Assembly (NCBI RefSeq): GCF_045635475.1
Contig: NZ_JBJGXI010000008.1
Span: 55,707-119,706, forward strand
Length of the DNA stretch: 64,000 bases
Source: JBJGXI01 sp045635475
GTDB taxonomy: Bacteria; Bacillota; Bacilli; Bacillales; Amphibacillaceae
Reading direction: 5' to 3'
Shown here: positions 54,549 to 62,251 of the stretch, piece after piece
Numbering within the stretch: the stretch's first letter is position 1
How the letters are laid out: every line of letters begins with the position of its first letter
Translations under genes and position numbers: made by a program
The notes under the pieces: generated by a model
The model's input: the letters and a program-made list of their open reading frames with translations, nothing else
What the model was told of the DNA's origin: nothing
The model's database searches: none

Positions 54549-55472
54549 ATGCTGCAAATTTGTTACTTCATTACAATTTTATTAGTTATCTTCGGTATGC
54601 TAGTGATGCGTAAGGAAAAGAAACAACTTGTCTCTAATCGTATATCAAAAGTACTTCAACATACTGGAGAAGAGAGCAAAGGGAAAGAGATGGAACAAGA
54701 AAAGCTTTCCTTTTCTAAACGAGTAATAGCACCAATCTGGAACCAACTTCAACGTAATTTCAAAAAAAGATTAACAAAAGAGAAGCAAGATAAACTCGAG
54801 TACAAATTGCTACAGGCAGGAAGTCCATTTGGAATGACCCCAATTGAGTTTCGAGTTGTACAAAACTTACTCTTAATATCGTTGCCAGTACTGTTGGTGT
54901 TATATGCAGCAATGTTAAAGTTTTCAATTGGTATTATCATATTATTTTTGCTTATAGGGCTTGGTGTAGGTGCATATCTACCAACGATGTATTTGAATCA
55001 GAAAACGAATGCTAGACAAAAACAAGCGAGTAAAGAACTTCCTGATTTTTTAGATTTATTAACAGTAAGTATTGAGGCGGGGTTAGGATTTGATTCCGCG
55101 CTGAGTAAAGTGGTTGCAAAGAGGCAAGGGGTATTGTCCCAAGAATTTCAACGTTGCTTAGAAGAAATGAGATTAGGAAAAACGAGAAAAGAGGCGTTAT
55201 CAGGCGTAAGGAGCAGACTTTTTACAGATGATATCAAATCTCTAATTGGAAGTATTCTGCAAGCTGAGCAACTTGGAATTGGCATGGTGCAAATACTTCG
55301 AGTCCAATCCGTTGAGGTGAGGGGAAGAAGAAAGCAGCGTGCGGAAGAACAAGCAATGAAGGCACCTGTCAAAATGTTGTTTCCTTTAATACTATTTATT
55401 TTCCCTTGTATTTTTATCGTCTTGTTAGGTCCAGTATTAATTAACTTGATGGGGTTCTTTGGAGAAATGTAG
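54549..55472 (+). CDS. tadC: Tad inner-membrane platform protein TadC
   Basis: A 307-residue T2SSF-domain protein. ELPDFLDLLTVSIEAGLGFD and ILQAEQLGIGMVQILRVQS match TadC. The ATG at 54549 is 4 bp after the tadB stop, with GAGGTG upstream. Four hydrophobic segments are visible. Confidence 0.92.
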   Translation: MLQICYFITILLVIFGMLVMRKEKKQLVSNRISKVLQHTGEESKGKEMEQEKLSFSKRVIAPIWNQLQRNFKKRLTKEKQDKLEYKLLQAGSPFGMTPIEFRVVQNLLLISLPVLLVLYAAMLKFSIGIIILFLLIGLGVGAYLPTMYLNQKTNARQKQASKELPDFLDLLTVSIEAGLGFDSALSKVVAKRQGVLSQEFQRCLEEMRLGKTRKEALSGVRSRLFTDDIKSLIGSILQAEQLGIGMVQILRVQSVEVRGRRKQRAEEQAMKAPVKMLFPLILFIFPCIFIVLLGPVLINLMGFFGEM

Positions 55473-55596
55473 AAAGTAAGCGCTTTGCGCATGTGTGATT
55501 ACTTACCGTTATCGACCTCATAGACATGCATCATACTTAATAGGGAAGTATTGCTCCTCGAAAATGAGGATCTTCTGTCTAAAGGGAGGGATATGA

Positions 55597-56715
55597 ATGA
55601 AAAAAATTTGGAGAATTTTTAAAAAGGAAGATGGAAATACGCTTGTGTTTTTTTCTCTAGTTATGGTTGTCTTAATGGGTTTTGCTGCTTTGGCGATAGA
55701 TGTTGGGATGGTTCAGTTCACTAAAACTAAATTGCAAAATGCTGCGGATGCCGCAGCACTTGCAGGAGTACAAGATTTACCAAATCAGACGAATGCTAAA
55801 AATACAGCAACACATTACGCACAAGTAAATGGAGCAGAAAATGCACAAATAAACCCAGAAAATAATAATCCAAACAAAATTGAAGTTATAGCTACTAAAA
55901 ATGTTGAGTACTCTTTTGCGAGAGTGTTAGGATTTACAGATGCAAATGTGTCTGCACGTGCAGTTGCGGCAAAAGTAGGCCCAGGTGGTCCATTTGATTA
56001 TGCACTTTTTTCAGGCCATCCTGATACAGGTTTGTTTTCTAGTGCAAGCATGATAAAAATTCATGGTAGTGTTCATTCTAATTCAAAATTAGAAATTTAC
56101 CCTTCTGTGTTAGATGTAACAGGATCAGTGGAAGCTGTTAAGACGTTAACTACAGGCGGTTCGCAGGTCAAAGTTACGGATACAGTGCAAGGTTCTAAAA
56201 TTAATATTTACGCAGGCAGTGTCGATATTGGTAAAAGAGAAGAAAGTGCTGCAGCGTGGGTAGATATGCCAGATTTCTCGGAACAAATAAAAACTGAGGC
56301 GGAAGCTGCAGGGACAGTATATCAGGGAAACCAAAGATTTACTGGCCCTAATTTTAATATAGATGCTCCTATATATGTAAATGGAAATCTCGATGTTAAT
56401 GCCAGTAACTTTACGGGCAATGGAATTATTGTTGCGTCAGGAGATATTACATTTAGCACTAGTAAAGTAACGAATACAGGATCATCTGTTGCGTTCTACT
56501 CCGCAAATGGAAATATAAATATCTATGCTGGAGACGTGGAAGTTGAAGGGATATTGTATGCACCTAACGGAACTATAAACATATCAACGTCAAATTTAAA
56601 TGTAAAAGGTAGAGTTATTGGTCAACGGCTCAACATCTCTGCAGGAAATATTAACATAACTTCTTCAGCTGAAGATCTATCGAGTCTGCCATCAGAATCA
56701 AAGCTGGTGGAATAA
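55597..56715 (+). CDS. tadG: TadG-like pilus protein with repetitive beta-rich ectodomain
   Basis: A 372-residue protein. Residues 1-60 form a TadE/G-like leader and helix (KKEDGNTLVFFSLVMVVLMG; LQNAADAAALAGVQDL). Instead of the von Willebrand domain seen in many TadG proteins, residues 125-360 are Gly/Asn/Ser/Thr-rich with short recurring strands such as INIYAGSVDI, INIYAGDVEVEG, INISTSNLNV and LNISAGNINI, like a beta-solenoid. It is last in the operon, after a 124-bp gap, with GGGAGGG upstream. A surface or tip role is inferred. Confidence 0.82.
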   Translation: MKKIWRIFKKEDGNTLVFFSLVMVVLMGFAALAIDVGMVQFTKTKLQNAADAAALAGVQDLPNQTNAKNTATHYAQVNGAENAQINPENNNPNKIEVIATKNVEYSFARVLGFTDANVSARAVAAKVGPGGPFDYALFSGHPDTGLFSSASMIKIHGSVHSNSKLEIYPSVLDVTGSVEAVKTLTTGGSQVKVTDTVQGSKINIYAGSVDIGKREESAAAWVDMPDFSEQIKTEAEAAGTVYQGNQRFTGPNFNIDAPIYVNGNLDVNASNFTGNGIIVASGDITFSTSKVTNTGSSVAFYSANGNINIYAGDVEVEGILYAPNGTINISTSNLNVKGRVIGQRLNISAGNINITSSAEDLSSLPSESKLVE

Positions 56716-56737
56716 AGTAATTATACCCTTAAAATCA

Positions 56738-56765
56738 AAAGCCGCTTACCCAAGCGGCTTTTATT
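56738..56765. terminator. Bidirectional terminator after the tad operon
   Basis: AAAAGCCGCTT and AAGCGGCTTTT with a 4-nt loop, T-rich on both sides; it also ends the convergent yneR-like gene. Confidence 0.88.
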
Positions 56766-57057
56766 TGCTCTCCTCAAACTCATATTCAATCTCACCATAC
56801 TTACGCTTATACTTAATATGAAAATTCATTCCATCAAAATACCAGAGGTCAGAATTCTCCACATAAAAAGTAACGCCTTGCTCTGTTACTTGCATTGCAG
56901 GGTTAGATGGTTCATCATTTGAAATCCCTAGTGAGAAACCAGAAACAATGCCGCCACTACCACCATAACGGACGAAAAAGCGAACATAATCGCCTTCTTG
57001 TAAATCCATTTCATCTATATACCACTTTGCTGCTGGTTGAGTAATTGTAATTGCCAT
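56761..57057 (-). CDS. HesB/YneR-like protein
   Basis: A 98-residue protein of the HesB/IscA fold as in B. subtilis YneR (MAITITQPAAKWYIDEMDL; GDYVRFFVRYGGSGG; GVTFYVEN). It has no cysteines at all, so it cannot bind an iron-sulfur cluster the way IscA does. The role is unknown. GGAGGG precedes the ATG. Confidence 0.87.
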   Translation of the reverse strand: MAITITQPAAKWYIDEMDLQEGDYVRFFVRYGGSGGIVSGFSLGISNDEPSNPAMQVTEQGVTFYVENSDLWYFDGMNFHIKYKRKYGEIEYEFEESK

Positions 57058-57162
57058 GTCAATTCCCTCCTACTTTAACTATAGCAGAGTTAAATAAGAA
57101 GGACTATTAATAAACTTGAATGACACGAAACCTTCATAATGGAAAGCTTCGTGTCGTATGGA

Positions 57163-57348
57163 TTAGTGCTCTTTTAAACTATCTAACGGAACACTCTTTT
57201 CTTGTTCGGGTTCATCTACAGGAAAAATTCGTGCTGTATTTTCTTGTTCGTCGACATGTTGAATATAAATTGGATTGCCTTCATACATAACGTTAATCAT
57301 CACCGGTGACTCTACAATTTCCTTTGCGCGCTGGATATTCAAGTGCAT
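57163..57348 (-). CDS. sspH: H-type small acid-soluble spore protein
   Basis: A 61-residue protein. LNIQRAKEIVESP and IYIQHVDEQENTARIFPVD match SspH of Bacillus. These minor spore-core proteins are made in the forespore, probably from a SigG promoter. It is good evidence that the organism sporulates. No classical GGAGG is visible in the 15 nt upstream. Confidence 0.92.
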   Translation of the reverse strand: MHLNIQRAKEIVESPVMINVMYEGNPIYIQHVDEQENTARIFPVDEPEQEKSVPLDSLKEH

Positions 57349-57409
57349 ACACCATCCTTATCGTATTAATTTCATTTTGTAGTATGAAATACAATGGAGT
57401 TTTCTATTC

Positions 57410-57481
57410 ATCAACTTTTTTTGATTAAGTGTTGACTTGCATGAAAAATATGGTAAGATTGGTATATCAAAATAATTTGAT
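57410..57481 (+). promoter_or_regulatory. Promoter with two ArsR-type operators
   Basis: ATCAA-N6-TTGAT occurs at 57410-57425 and 57466-57481. Between them lie TTGACT (57432-57437) and TAAGAT (57454-57459) with a 16-nt spacer. The operators thus sit just upstream of the -35 and just downstream of the -10 of the regulator's own promoter. Confidence 0.82.
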
Positions 57482-57498
57482 GTAAAGGGTGAACAGAG

Positions 57499-57822
57499 AT
57501 GAGTGAAACATTTCAAATATATGATGTATCTTTAGAAAAAACATTTGCTGAATACGAGAAAAAGTTTAAAGCTTTAGCTGATAAAAAACGACTACAGATT
57601 ATGAACATTTTAACGGAAAAAGGCGAGATGTGTGTTTGTGATCTAGAACCACTCATCGACATGCCACAATCGAAGCTGTCTTATCATCTGAAGATTTTAC
57701 TTAATGCCAACTTGTTAACAAAAGAGACAAGAGGAACGTGGAGCTATTACCAGCTTCATGAAGAGGAAGTAAACGCGATCCTTTCGCCTGAGTTGTGCTG
57801 TCTTTTCCGTCCTACAAAGTAA
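57499..57822 (+). CDS. ArsR/SmtB family metalloregulator
   Basis: A 107-residue winged-helix repressor. GEMCVCDLE (Cys45, Cys47) is the alpha-3 As(III)/Sb(III)-type site, and MPQSKLSYHLKIL the recognition helix. A second Cys pair (Cys100-Cys101) is near the C-terminus. It heads an operon with a COG0701 permease and a dicysteine peptide, and is probably autoregulated through the ATCAA-N6-TTGAT sites. Confidence 0.9.
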   Translation: MSETFQIYDVSLEKTFAEYEKKFKALADKKRLQIMNILTEKGEMCVCDLEPLIDMPQSKLSYHLKILLNANLLTKETRGTWSYYQLHEEEVNAILSPELCCLFRPTK

Positions 57823-57838
57823 TTTTTTTAAGTGTTAC

Positions 57839-57876
57839 ATCAACTTTTTTTGATTAATACATCAAAAGAAATTGAT
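57839..57876 (+). promoter_or_regulatory. Tandem ArsR-type operators before the permease gene
   Basis: Two more ATCAA-N6-TTGAT sites at 57839-57854 and 57861-57876, 22 bp start to start, about two helical turns. They lie in the 77-bp gap between regulator and permease. Confidence 0.8.
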
Positions 57877-57899
57877 TAATTAGATGGGAGTGATTAATC

Positions 57900-58766
57900 A
57901 TGGTGTTAGAAACGATAATAAACTTTTTATGGATTGCATTGGAGTTAACCGTACTATTTGTTCTAATTTCATTTGTAATTAGTTTGTTACAAGGCTATAT
58001 ACCTTATGGGAAGATTGAAAAACACATCTCTGGTAGCAATAAAATATGGGCAGCTGGTGCCGCAATAATATTTGCATTCATTACGCCGTTTTGCTCGTGT
58101 TCGACAATACCGATTATTGTAAACATGTTAAAAAAGAAAATGCCATTCGACATTGTCATGATATTTTTATTCGCATCACCTGTTTTGGATCCCACGATCC
58201 TTACAATTATGGGTGTGATTTTTGGATGGAAAGTAACTGCGATTTATATTGTAGTGACAACAGTCTTATCGATCATCATCGGCTTCACACTGCATGCTTT
58301 AGGGTTTGAAAAAGCGGTAAAAAACGTGATGATGACTGGTTACGAAGAAAAGAATCACAAATTTAACTTTAAACTTGCTATAAGAGAAACGATCGATTTA
58401 ATGAAAAGTGTTTATCCGTATTTAATTATTGGCGCAGCGATCGGGGCTATTATACACGGGTTAGTTCCGACAGAATGGATTTCAACTGTGTTCGGTGCGG
58501 ATCATTGGTGGCTGATTCCAATTGCTGCGATCGTCGGTGTGCCTTTGTATATAAGATTATCGAGCATGATTCCAATCTCGCAAGTATTAATTTTAAAAGG
58601 TATGGCACTTGGACCAGTAATGGCGATGATGATTAGTTCTGCTGGGGCGAGCTTACCAGAAGTAATCTTGCTTAAATCAATATTCAAGAAAGAATTAGTG
58701 ATCATGTTTGTTGTCTCCGTTATCGCCATGTCTACAATTTCAGGATTTATCTTTTATCTTATCTAA
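57900..58766 (+). CDS. Permease, COG0701 (YraQ/ArsP-like)
   Basis: A 288-residue membrane protein with about eight helices. FITPFCSCSTIPI carries the cysteine motif of the ArsP/YraQ group, some members of which export trivalent organoarsenicals. Linkage to an ArsR with a CVC site supports metalloid efflux; the exact ion is unknown. GGGAGTG precedes the ATG. Confidence 0.87.
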   Translation: MVLETIINFLWIALELTVLFVLISFVISLLQGYIPYGKIEKHISGSNKIWAAGAAIIFAFITPFCSCSTIPIIVNMLKKKMPFDIVMIFLFASPVLDPTILTIMGVIFGWKVTAIYIVVTTVLSIIIGFTLHALGFEKAVKNVMMTGYEEKNHKFNFKLAIRETIDLMKSVYPYLIIGAAIGAIIHGLVPTEWISTVFGADHWWLIPIAAIVGVPLYIRLSSMIPISQVLILKGMALGPVMAMMISSAGASLPEVILLKSIFKKELVIMFVVSVIAMSTISGFIFYLI

Positions 58767-58780
58767 AGGAGGTGACGTCC

Positions 58781-58897
58781 ATGTTCAACTTATTAAAGAA
58801 AAAACAATCGAAACATGACAGCTGCTGCCAAATCAAGATTGAAGAAGTGAAGGATGACTGCTGTAAAGAGGGAGAAAAAGAAGCGGCGAAGAAATAG
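58781..58897 (+). CDS. Small dicysteine protein (LDCC-type putative metal-binding peptide)
   Basis: A 38-residue ORF with a strong AAAGGAGGTGA site. Two CC pairs (15-16, 27-28) lie in CCQIKIEEVKDDCC, and both ends are lysine-rich. It starts 14 bp after the permease stop and is followed by a strong terminator, so it is the third gene of the operon. Small proteins of this pattern are annotated as LDCC-motif putative metal-binding proteins. A chaperone that hands metalloid to the permease is an inference. Confidence 0.82.
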   Translation: MFNLLKKKQSKHDSCCQIKIEEVKDDCCKEGEKEAAKK

Positions 58898-58900
58898 ACG

Positions 58901-58939
58901 AAAGGTAGTATTAGCTTTTATAGCTAATACTACCTTTTT
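58901..58939 (+). terminator. Terminator of the arsR-permease operon
   Basis: AAAGGTAGTATTAGCT and AGCTAATACTACCTTT arms around a 5-nt loop, then TT. Confidence 0.9.
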
Positions 58940-59079
58940 CAATACGTATGTCTAATGGTATTCTATAATAAGAGATTGACATATCGCAAAACTGGAAGAC
59001 GGTTTGTGATACTTGTATTTTCAAGCATGGATGAAGGATTAACAATATAGTGAAGACGACTTGAAGGAGGAGATACACG

Positions 59080-59451
59080 TTGAAACTAGGAGCATTTTCT
59101 GTAAGCTTAAATGTAAAAGATATTCATCGTTCAAAAGCATTTTACGAAAACTTGGGATTTAAAACTTTAGGTGGAGATATTAATCAAAATTGGCTAATCA
59201 TGAAGAATGAGCAGTCAGTGATTGGTCTATTTCAAGGAATGTTTGAGAAAAACGTCTTGACGTTTAATCCAGGCTGGGATCACAATGCTGAAGACGTAGA
59301 CGATTTTACGGATATTCGAGAACTGCAAAAAGGTTTAAAGAAAAAGGGAGTAACATTAATAGAGGAAGCCGATGAATCTACACAAGGACCAGCACATATT
59401 ACAATGTTAGATCCAGACGGTAATCCAGTATTAATCGATCAACACCGTTAA
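59080..59451 (+). CDS. VOC (glyoxalase/dioxygenase) superfamily protein
   Basis: A 123-residue VOC protein. FSVSLNVKDIHRSKAFYENL and ITMLDPDGNPVLIDQH are typical halves. A TTG start follows AAGGAGGAG. Metal-binding residues are not obvious enough to predict chemistry. A terminator follows at about 59476-59503. Confidence 0.85.
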   Translation: MKLGAFSVSLNVKDIHRSKAFYENLGFKTLGGDINQNWLIMKNEQSVIGLFQGMFEKNVLTFNPGWDHNAEDVDDFTDIRELQKGLKKKGVTLIEEADESTQGPAHITMLDPDGNPVLIDQHR

Positions 59452-59475
59452 GTGAAAAAATAACTATGTCGATCA

Positions 59476-59503
59476 GGAAAAGGCGCTAAAATGCGCCTTT
59501 TCC
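59476..59503 (+). terminator. Terminator after the VOC gene
   Basis: GGAAAAGGCGC/GCGCCTTTTCC, 11-bp perfect stem. Confidence 0.8.
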
Positions 59504-59611
59504 CTGTTAAGTAACTGATCAAATTGATAAATTCCAAAGAGATTTACTTCTGTTTCCCTTTTAATAACATTCTGGAACAAAACCCGTTTCGGTATTATCC
59601 ATTCAAAGCGC

Positions 59612-60064
59612 TCATAACATCATCGCTTCTTGGTTAACTCTTTTCATGAATTCGTGAACAACTTGTTGATTCCCTTTCTTGTTTGCGAGCTTCATCATTG
59701 CTCTACCAACAAAGTTGACTCCTTTGTTATGCCCTGTATAAATGAATTTCGTATGGTTGTCATCGATTTTTTCAAGGATGAAGCTAAGTTGGATTTCGAA
59801 CGCTTTTCCAATGATAAAGCTAATTGTTTTTAGTTTTTTATTTGGAGTGTCTTCGTATGCCAGTGTGTCCACGGTGTATGTTTCAATCCGTTTTCCTTCC
59901 CGGTATGTTTGTTGATGCTTGGCGCCTACCTCTGTTTCTGATTTTTCCATTAATGTGTGTTCTTCAACTTTTGGCATGATTTTTTTAATGTTTTCATCAG
60001 AAAATAACTTCCAGACCGTTCCTATATCAGTATCAATTAGCGTTTCTTCTTTCCATTCAATCAT
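59612..60064 (-). CDS. SRPBCC (START-like) family protein
   Basis: A 150-residue helix-grip protein (WKEETLIDTDIGTVWKLFSD; HTKFIYTGHNKGV; VNFVGRAMMK). Such proteins bind hydrophobic ligands. The ATG at 60064 has GGGAGG at good spacing; an ATG three codons upstream has none. It overlaps the end of the MerR-family gene and is likely co-regulated with it. Confidence 0.83.
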   Translation of the reverse strand: MIEWKEETLIDTDIGTVWKLFSDENIKKIMPKVEEHTLMEKSETEVGAKHQQTYREGKRIETYTVDTLAYEDTPNKKLKTISFIIGKAFEIQLSFILEKIDDNHTKFIYTGHNKGVNFVGRAMMKLANKKGNQQVVHEFMKRVNQEAMML

Positions 60065-60407
60065 CTTTTTCATCCTCCCTACCAGATGCTAAAAAATCGT
60101 CAATCTCCTCCGTTTGTTTGCGAAGATCTTCTATTTGCAGCTGAATTTTCTTCCTCTTTTGAATTAATAAATCTTCTAAGTGATAAAACGATTCGTCCTC
60201 CATCACAGAAATCATCTCTTGGATAGTAAACCCGAACCGCCTTAGTTTTCCTAAAAGGATTGCTAAAAAATAGCTACCATCATCGTAATATCGGTAGTTA
60301 TTATGCGGGTCAATGTAAGCAGGCTCAAGGAGATTCACTTCTGCATAGTAGCGGAGTGTCTCTTTACTTAGCCCGGTGATTTCGGCAAATTCACTTATCT
60401 TATACAT
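60057..60407 (-). CDS. MerR family transcriptional regulator
   Basis: A 116-residue regulator. YKISEFAEITGLSKETLRYY is the MerR helix-turn-helix; a dimerisation coiled coil follows (KRKKIQLQIEDLRKQTEEID). There is no C-terminal metal or drug-binding domain. The ATG at 60407 follows GTGAGAGG. It probably regulates itself and the SRPBCC gene. Confidence 0.88.
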   Translation of the reverse strand: MYKISEFAEITGLSKETLRYYAEVNLLEPAYIDPHNNYRYYDDGSYFLAILLGKLRRFGFTIQEMISVMEDESFYHLEDLLIQKRKKIQLQIEDLRKQTEEIDDFLASGREDEKDD

Positions 60408-60673
60408 GCCTCTCACTTTCCTCTCCCTACAAGTATAAACTGAGGGGTGCACCACAGTGTCAATTCGTTTATTTAAATAGGATTATTTTAAAACTAAATA
60501 CGTATTCAGGAAGGACAAAAGGTCTATAAAGTTGAAATAATTATAACAAACCTATAGTTGGACATGGGGATATGTAAGCTGATCTTTCGGATGTTACGTA
60601 TGCTGAATCAGCTAAATTAAAGACTACGTTGAGATATAGAGTTCATAAAAGACAATTATAAGGAGGTCGAAGC

Positions 60674-61381
60674 ATGACTTACGAAGAAATTATGCAAAAG
60701 CTTGAAGAATTAGGTTCTGAGCAAACGAAGAAAATATATCAAAATCACGGGGTAAAAGAACCTTATTTTGGAGTTAAGATTGGTGATTTAAAAAAACTTG
60801 TTAAGTATGTAAAAAAGGATCATGAATTGGCGCTGCAACTATTCAATTCTGAAAATCATGATGCGATGTATTTGGCTGGACTTTCTGTTAACCCAAAAAT
60901 AATCTCAAAAGAAACTTTACAGAATTGGATTACCAAAGCCTACTGGTATATGGTAGCCGAATATACCGTTGCACAAGTTACAGCTGAAAGTGACTATGCC
61001 CTTGAATTAGCAAGAGAGTGGTTGAATGCAGATGAAGAAATGATCGCAGTTGCTGGTTGGAGTACGTATGCTAACTATTTGTCGATTGCTCCTGATGATG
61101 AGTTGGACATCGATGAAATTAGCTCTTTGTTGGATAAAGTTGAAAATACTGTACACGAAGAACGGAATCGAGTTCGATATGTCATGAATTCTTTTGTGAT
61201 TGCAGTAGGTTCCTATGTGCCTGCATTAACCGAAAAATCGAAACAAGTAGGAGAATCTATAGGCAAAGTACATGTAGACGTAGGAAATACCGCATGCAAA
61301 GTTCCGCTCGCCAAGGATTATATTAAGAAGGTAGAAGCGAAGAACCGAATTGGGATGAAGAGGAAGACGTGTATTTGTTAG
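60674..61381 (+). CDS. DNA alkylation repair (AlkD-like) HEAT-repeat protein
   Basis: A 235-residue alpha-helical protein of the AlkD/PF08713 family (FGVKIGDLKKLVKYVKKDHE; AGLSVNPKII). AlkD glycosylases excise positively charged N-alkyl purines. Members in this subgroup are annotated by family only; activity is not proven. AAGGAGG precedes the ATG. Confidence 0.85.
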   Translation: MTYEEIMQKLEELGSEQTKKIYQNHGVKEPYFGVKIGDLKKLVKYVKKDHELALQLFNSENHDAMYLAGLSVNPKIISKETLQNWITKAYWYMVAEYTVAQVTAESDYALELAREWLNADEEMIAVAGWSTYANYLSIAPDDELDIDEISSLLDKVENTVHEERNRVRYVMNSFVIAVGSYVPALTEKSKQVGESIGKVHVDVGNTACKVPLAKDYIKKVEAKNRIGMKRKTCIC

Positions 61382-61507
61382 AATTACGAAAATTGTATAA
61401 AGTTATACATTTGCTACAATAATGAAAAAGAGTGATGGTATTTTGATAGGAAAGACATACAACTAGATTGCTATAGGGGAAATTCACTTAATAATTAGGA
61501 GGAAATT

Positions 61508-61903
61508 ATGGGAAGATTAGTGCATTTTGAAATTCATGTAGATGAAATGGAGAGGGCAAAAAAATTTTATGGTGATGTCTTTGGGTGGACCTTTGAAGAC
61601 TGGAGTGAATATACTGGTATGCCTTATTGTGGTGCTGTAACTGGAGATGACAAAGAACCTGGTATTAATGGTGCATTGATGCAGCGTCAAAGTGCCACAC
61701 CGGAATTAGGACAACCTATGAATGGCTATGCTTGTACAATGGGAGTTGAGGATTACGATTTAACTGAATCCAAAATTCTAGAATCTGGTGGAAAGGTAGC
61801 ATTGCCAAAATACGCGCTTCCGGGAATGGCGTGGCAAGGATATTATATCGATACAGAAGGAAATATATTTGGTGTTCATCAACCAGATGAGAATGCAAAA
61901 TAA
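61508..61903 (+). CDS. VOC family protein (glyoxalase-like)
   Basis: A 131-residue VOC protein. LVHFEIHVDEMERAKKFYGDVFGWTF and YYIDTEGNIFGVHQPD are typical of the bleomycin-resistance-like subgroup. TAGGAGG precedes the ATG. Function unknown. Confidence 0.87.
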   Translation: MGRLVHFEIHVDEMERAKKFYGDVFGWTFEDWSEYTGMPYCGAVTGDDKEPGINGALMQRQSATPELGQPMNGYACTMGVEDYDLTESKILESGGKVALPKYALPGMAWQGYYIDTEGNIFGVHQPDENAK

Positions 61904-62251
61904 CCCATGCAAGATGAAATTACTTTATTTATTATAAGTTAGCAATGGAACAGTATCGGCCTTCTAAGGTCCCTATCCATCTGTTCAGCATTACCGATAT
62001 TGGAGCGGATAGGTTATAAAAGGTATTGAAAGTGGGCGGGTTATAAAAATGCCACAATGAATGATGTTTACATTTTAAAAGCTAGATAAAGTGTATACTA
62101 AGGGAAAATATTTTACCAATTTAAAACACGCACAAATATGACTAATTCAATATTTGTGCGTGTTTTTTAGTATGCAATCATTGCCATTCCATAAGAATAG
62201 TCATATAATCCGTTTATGCTTGTTTAGTTTTATAAAAGGGGTGTGCATCTT
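61904..62251. other. Intergenic region with a strong terminator
   Basis: AACACGCACAAATAT and ATATTTGTGCGTGTT arms with TTTTTT (about 62124-62168) form a long terminator-like hairpin. An imperfect inverted repeat CAGTATCGG/CCGATATTG lies near 61950-62000. No gene is supported. Confidence 0.6.

Noticed and set aside
56761..57057. Iron-sulfur carrier function for the HesB-like protein
   Set aside because: The protein has no cysteine, so an IscA-type cluster site is absent.
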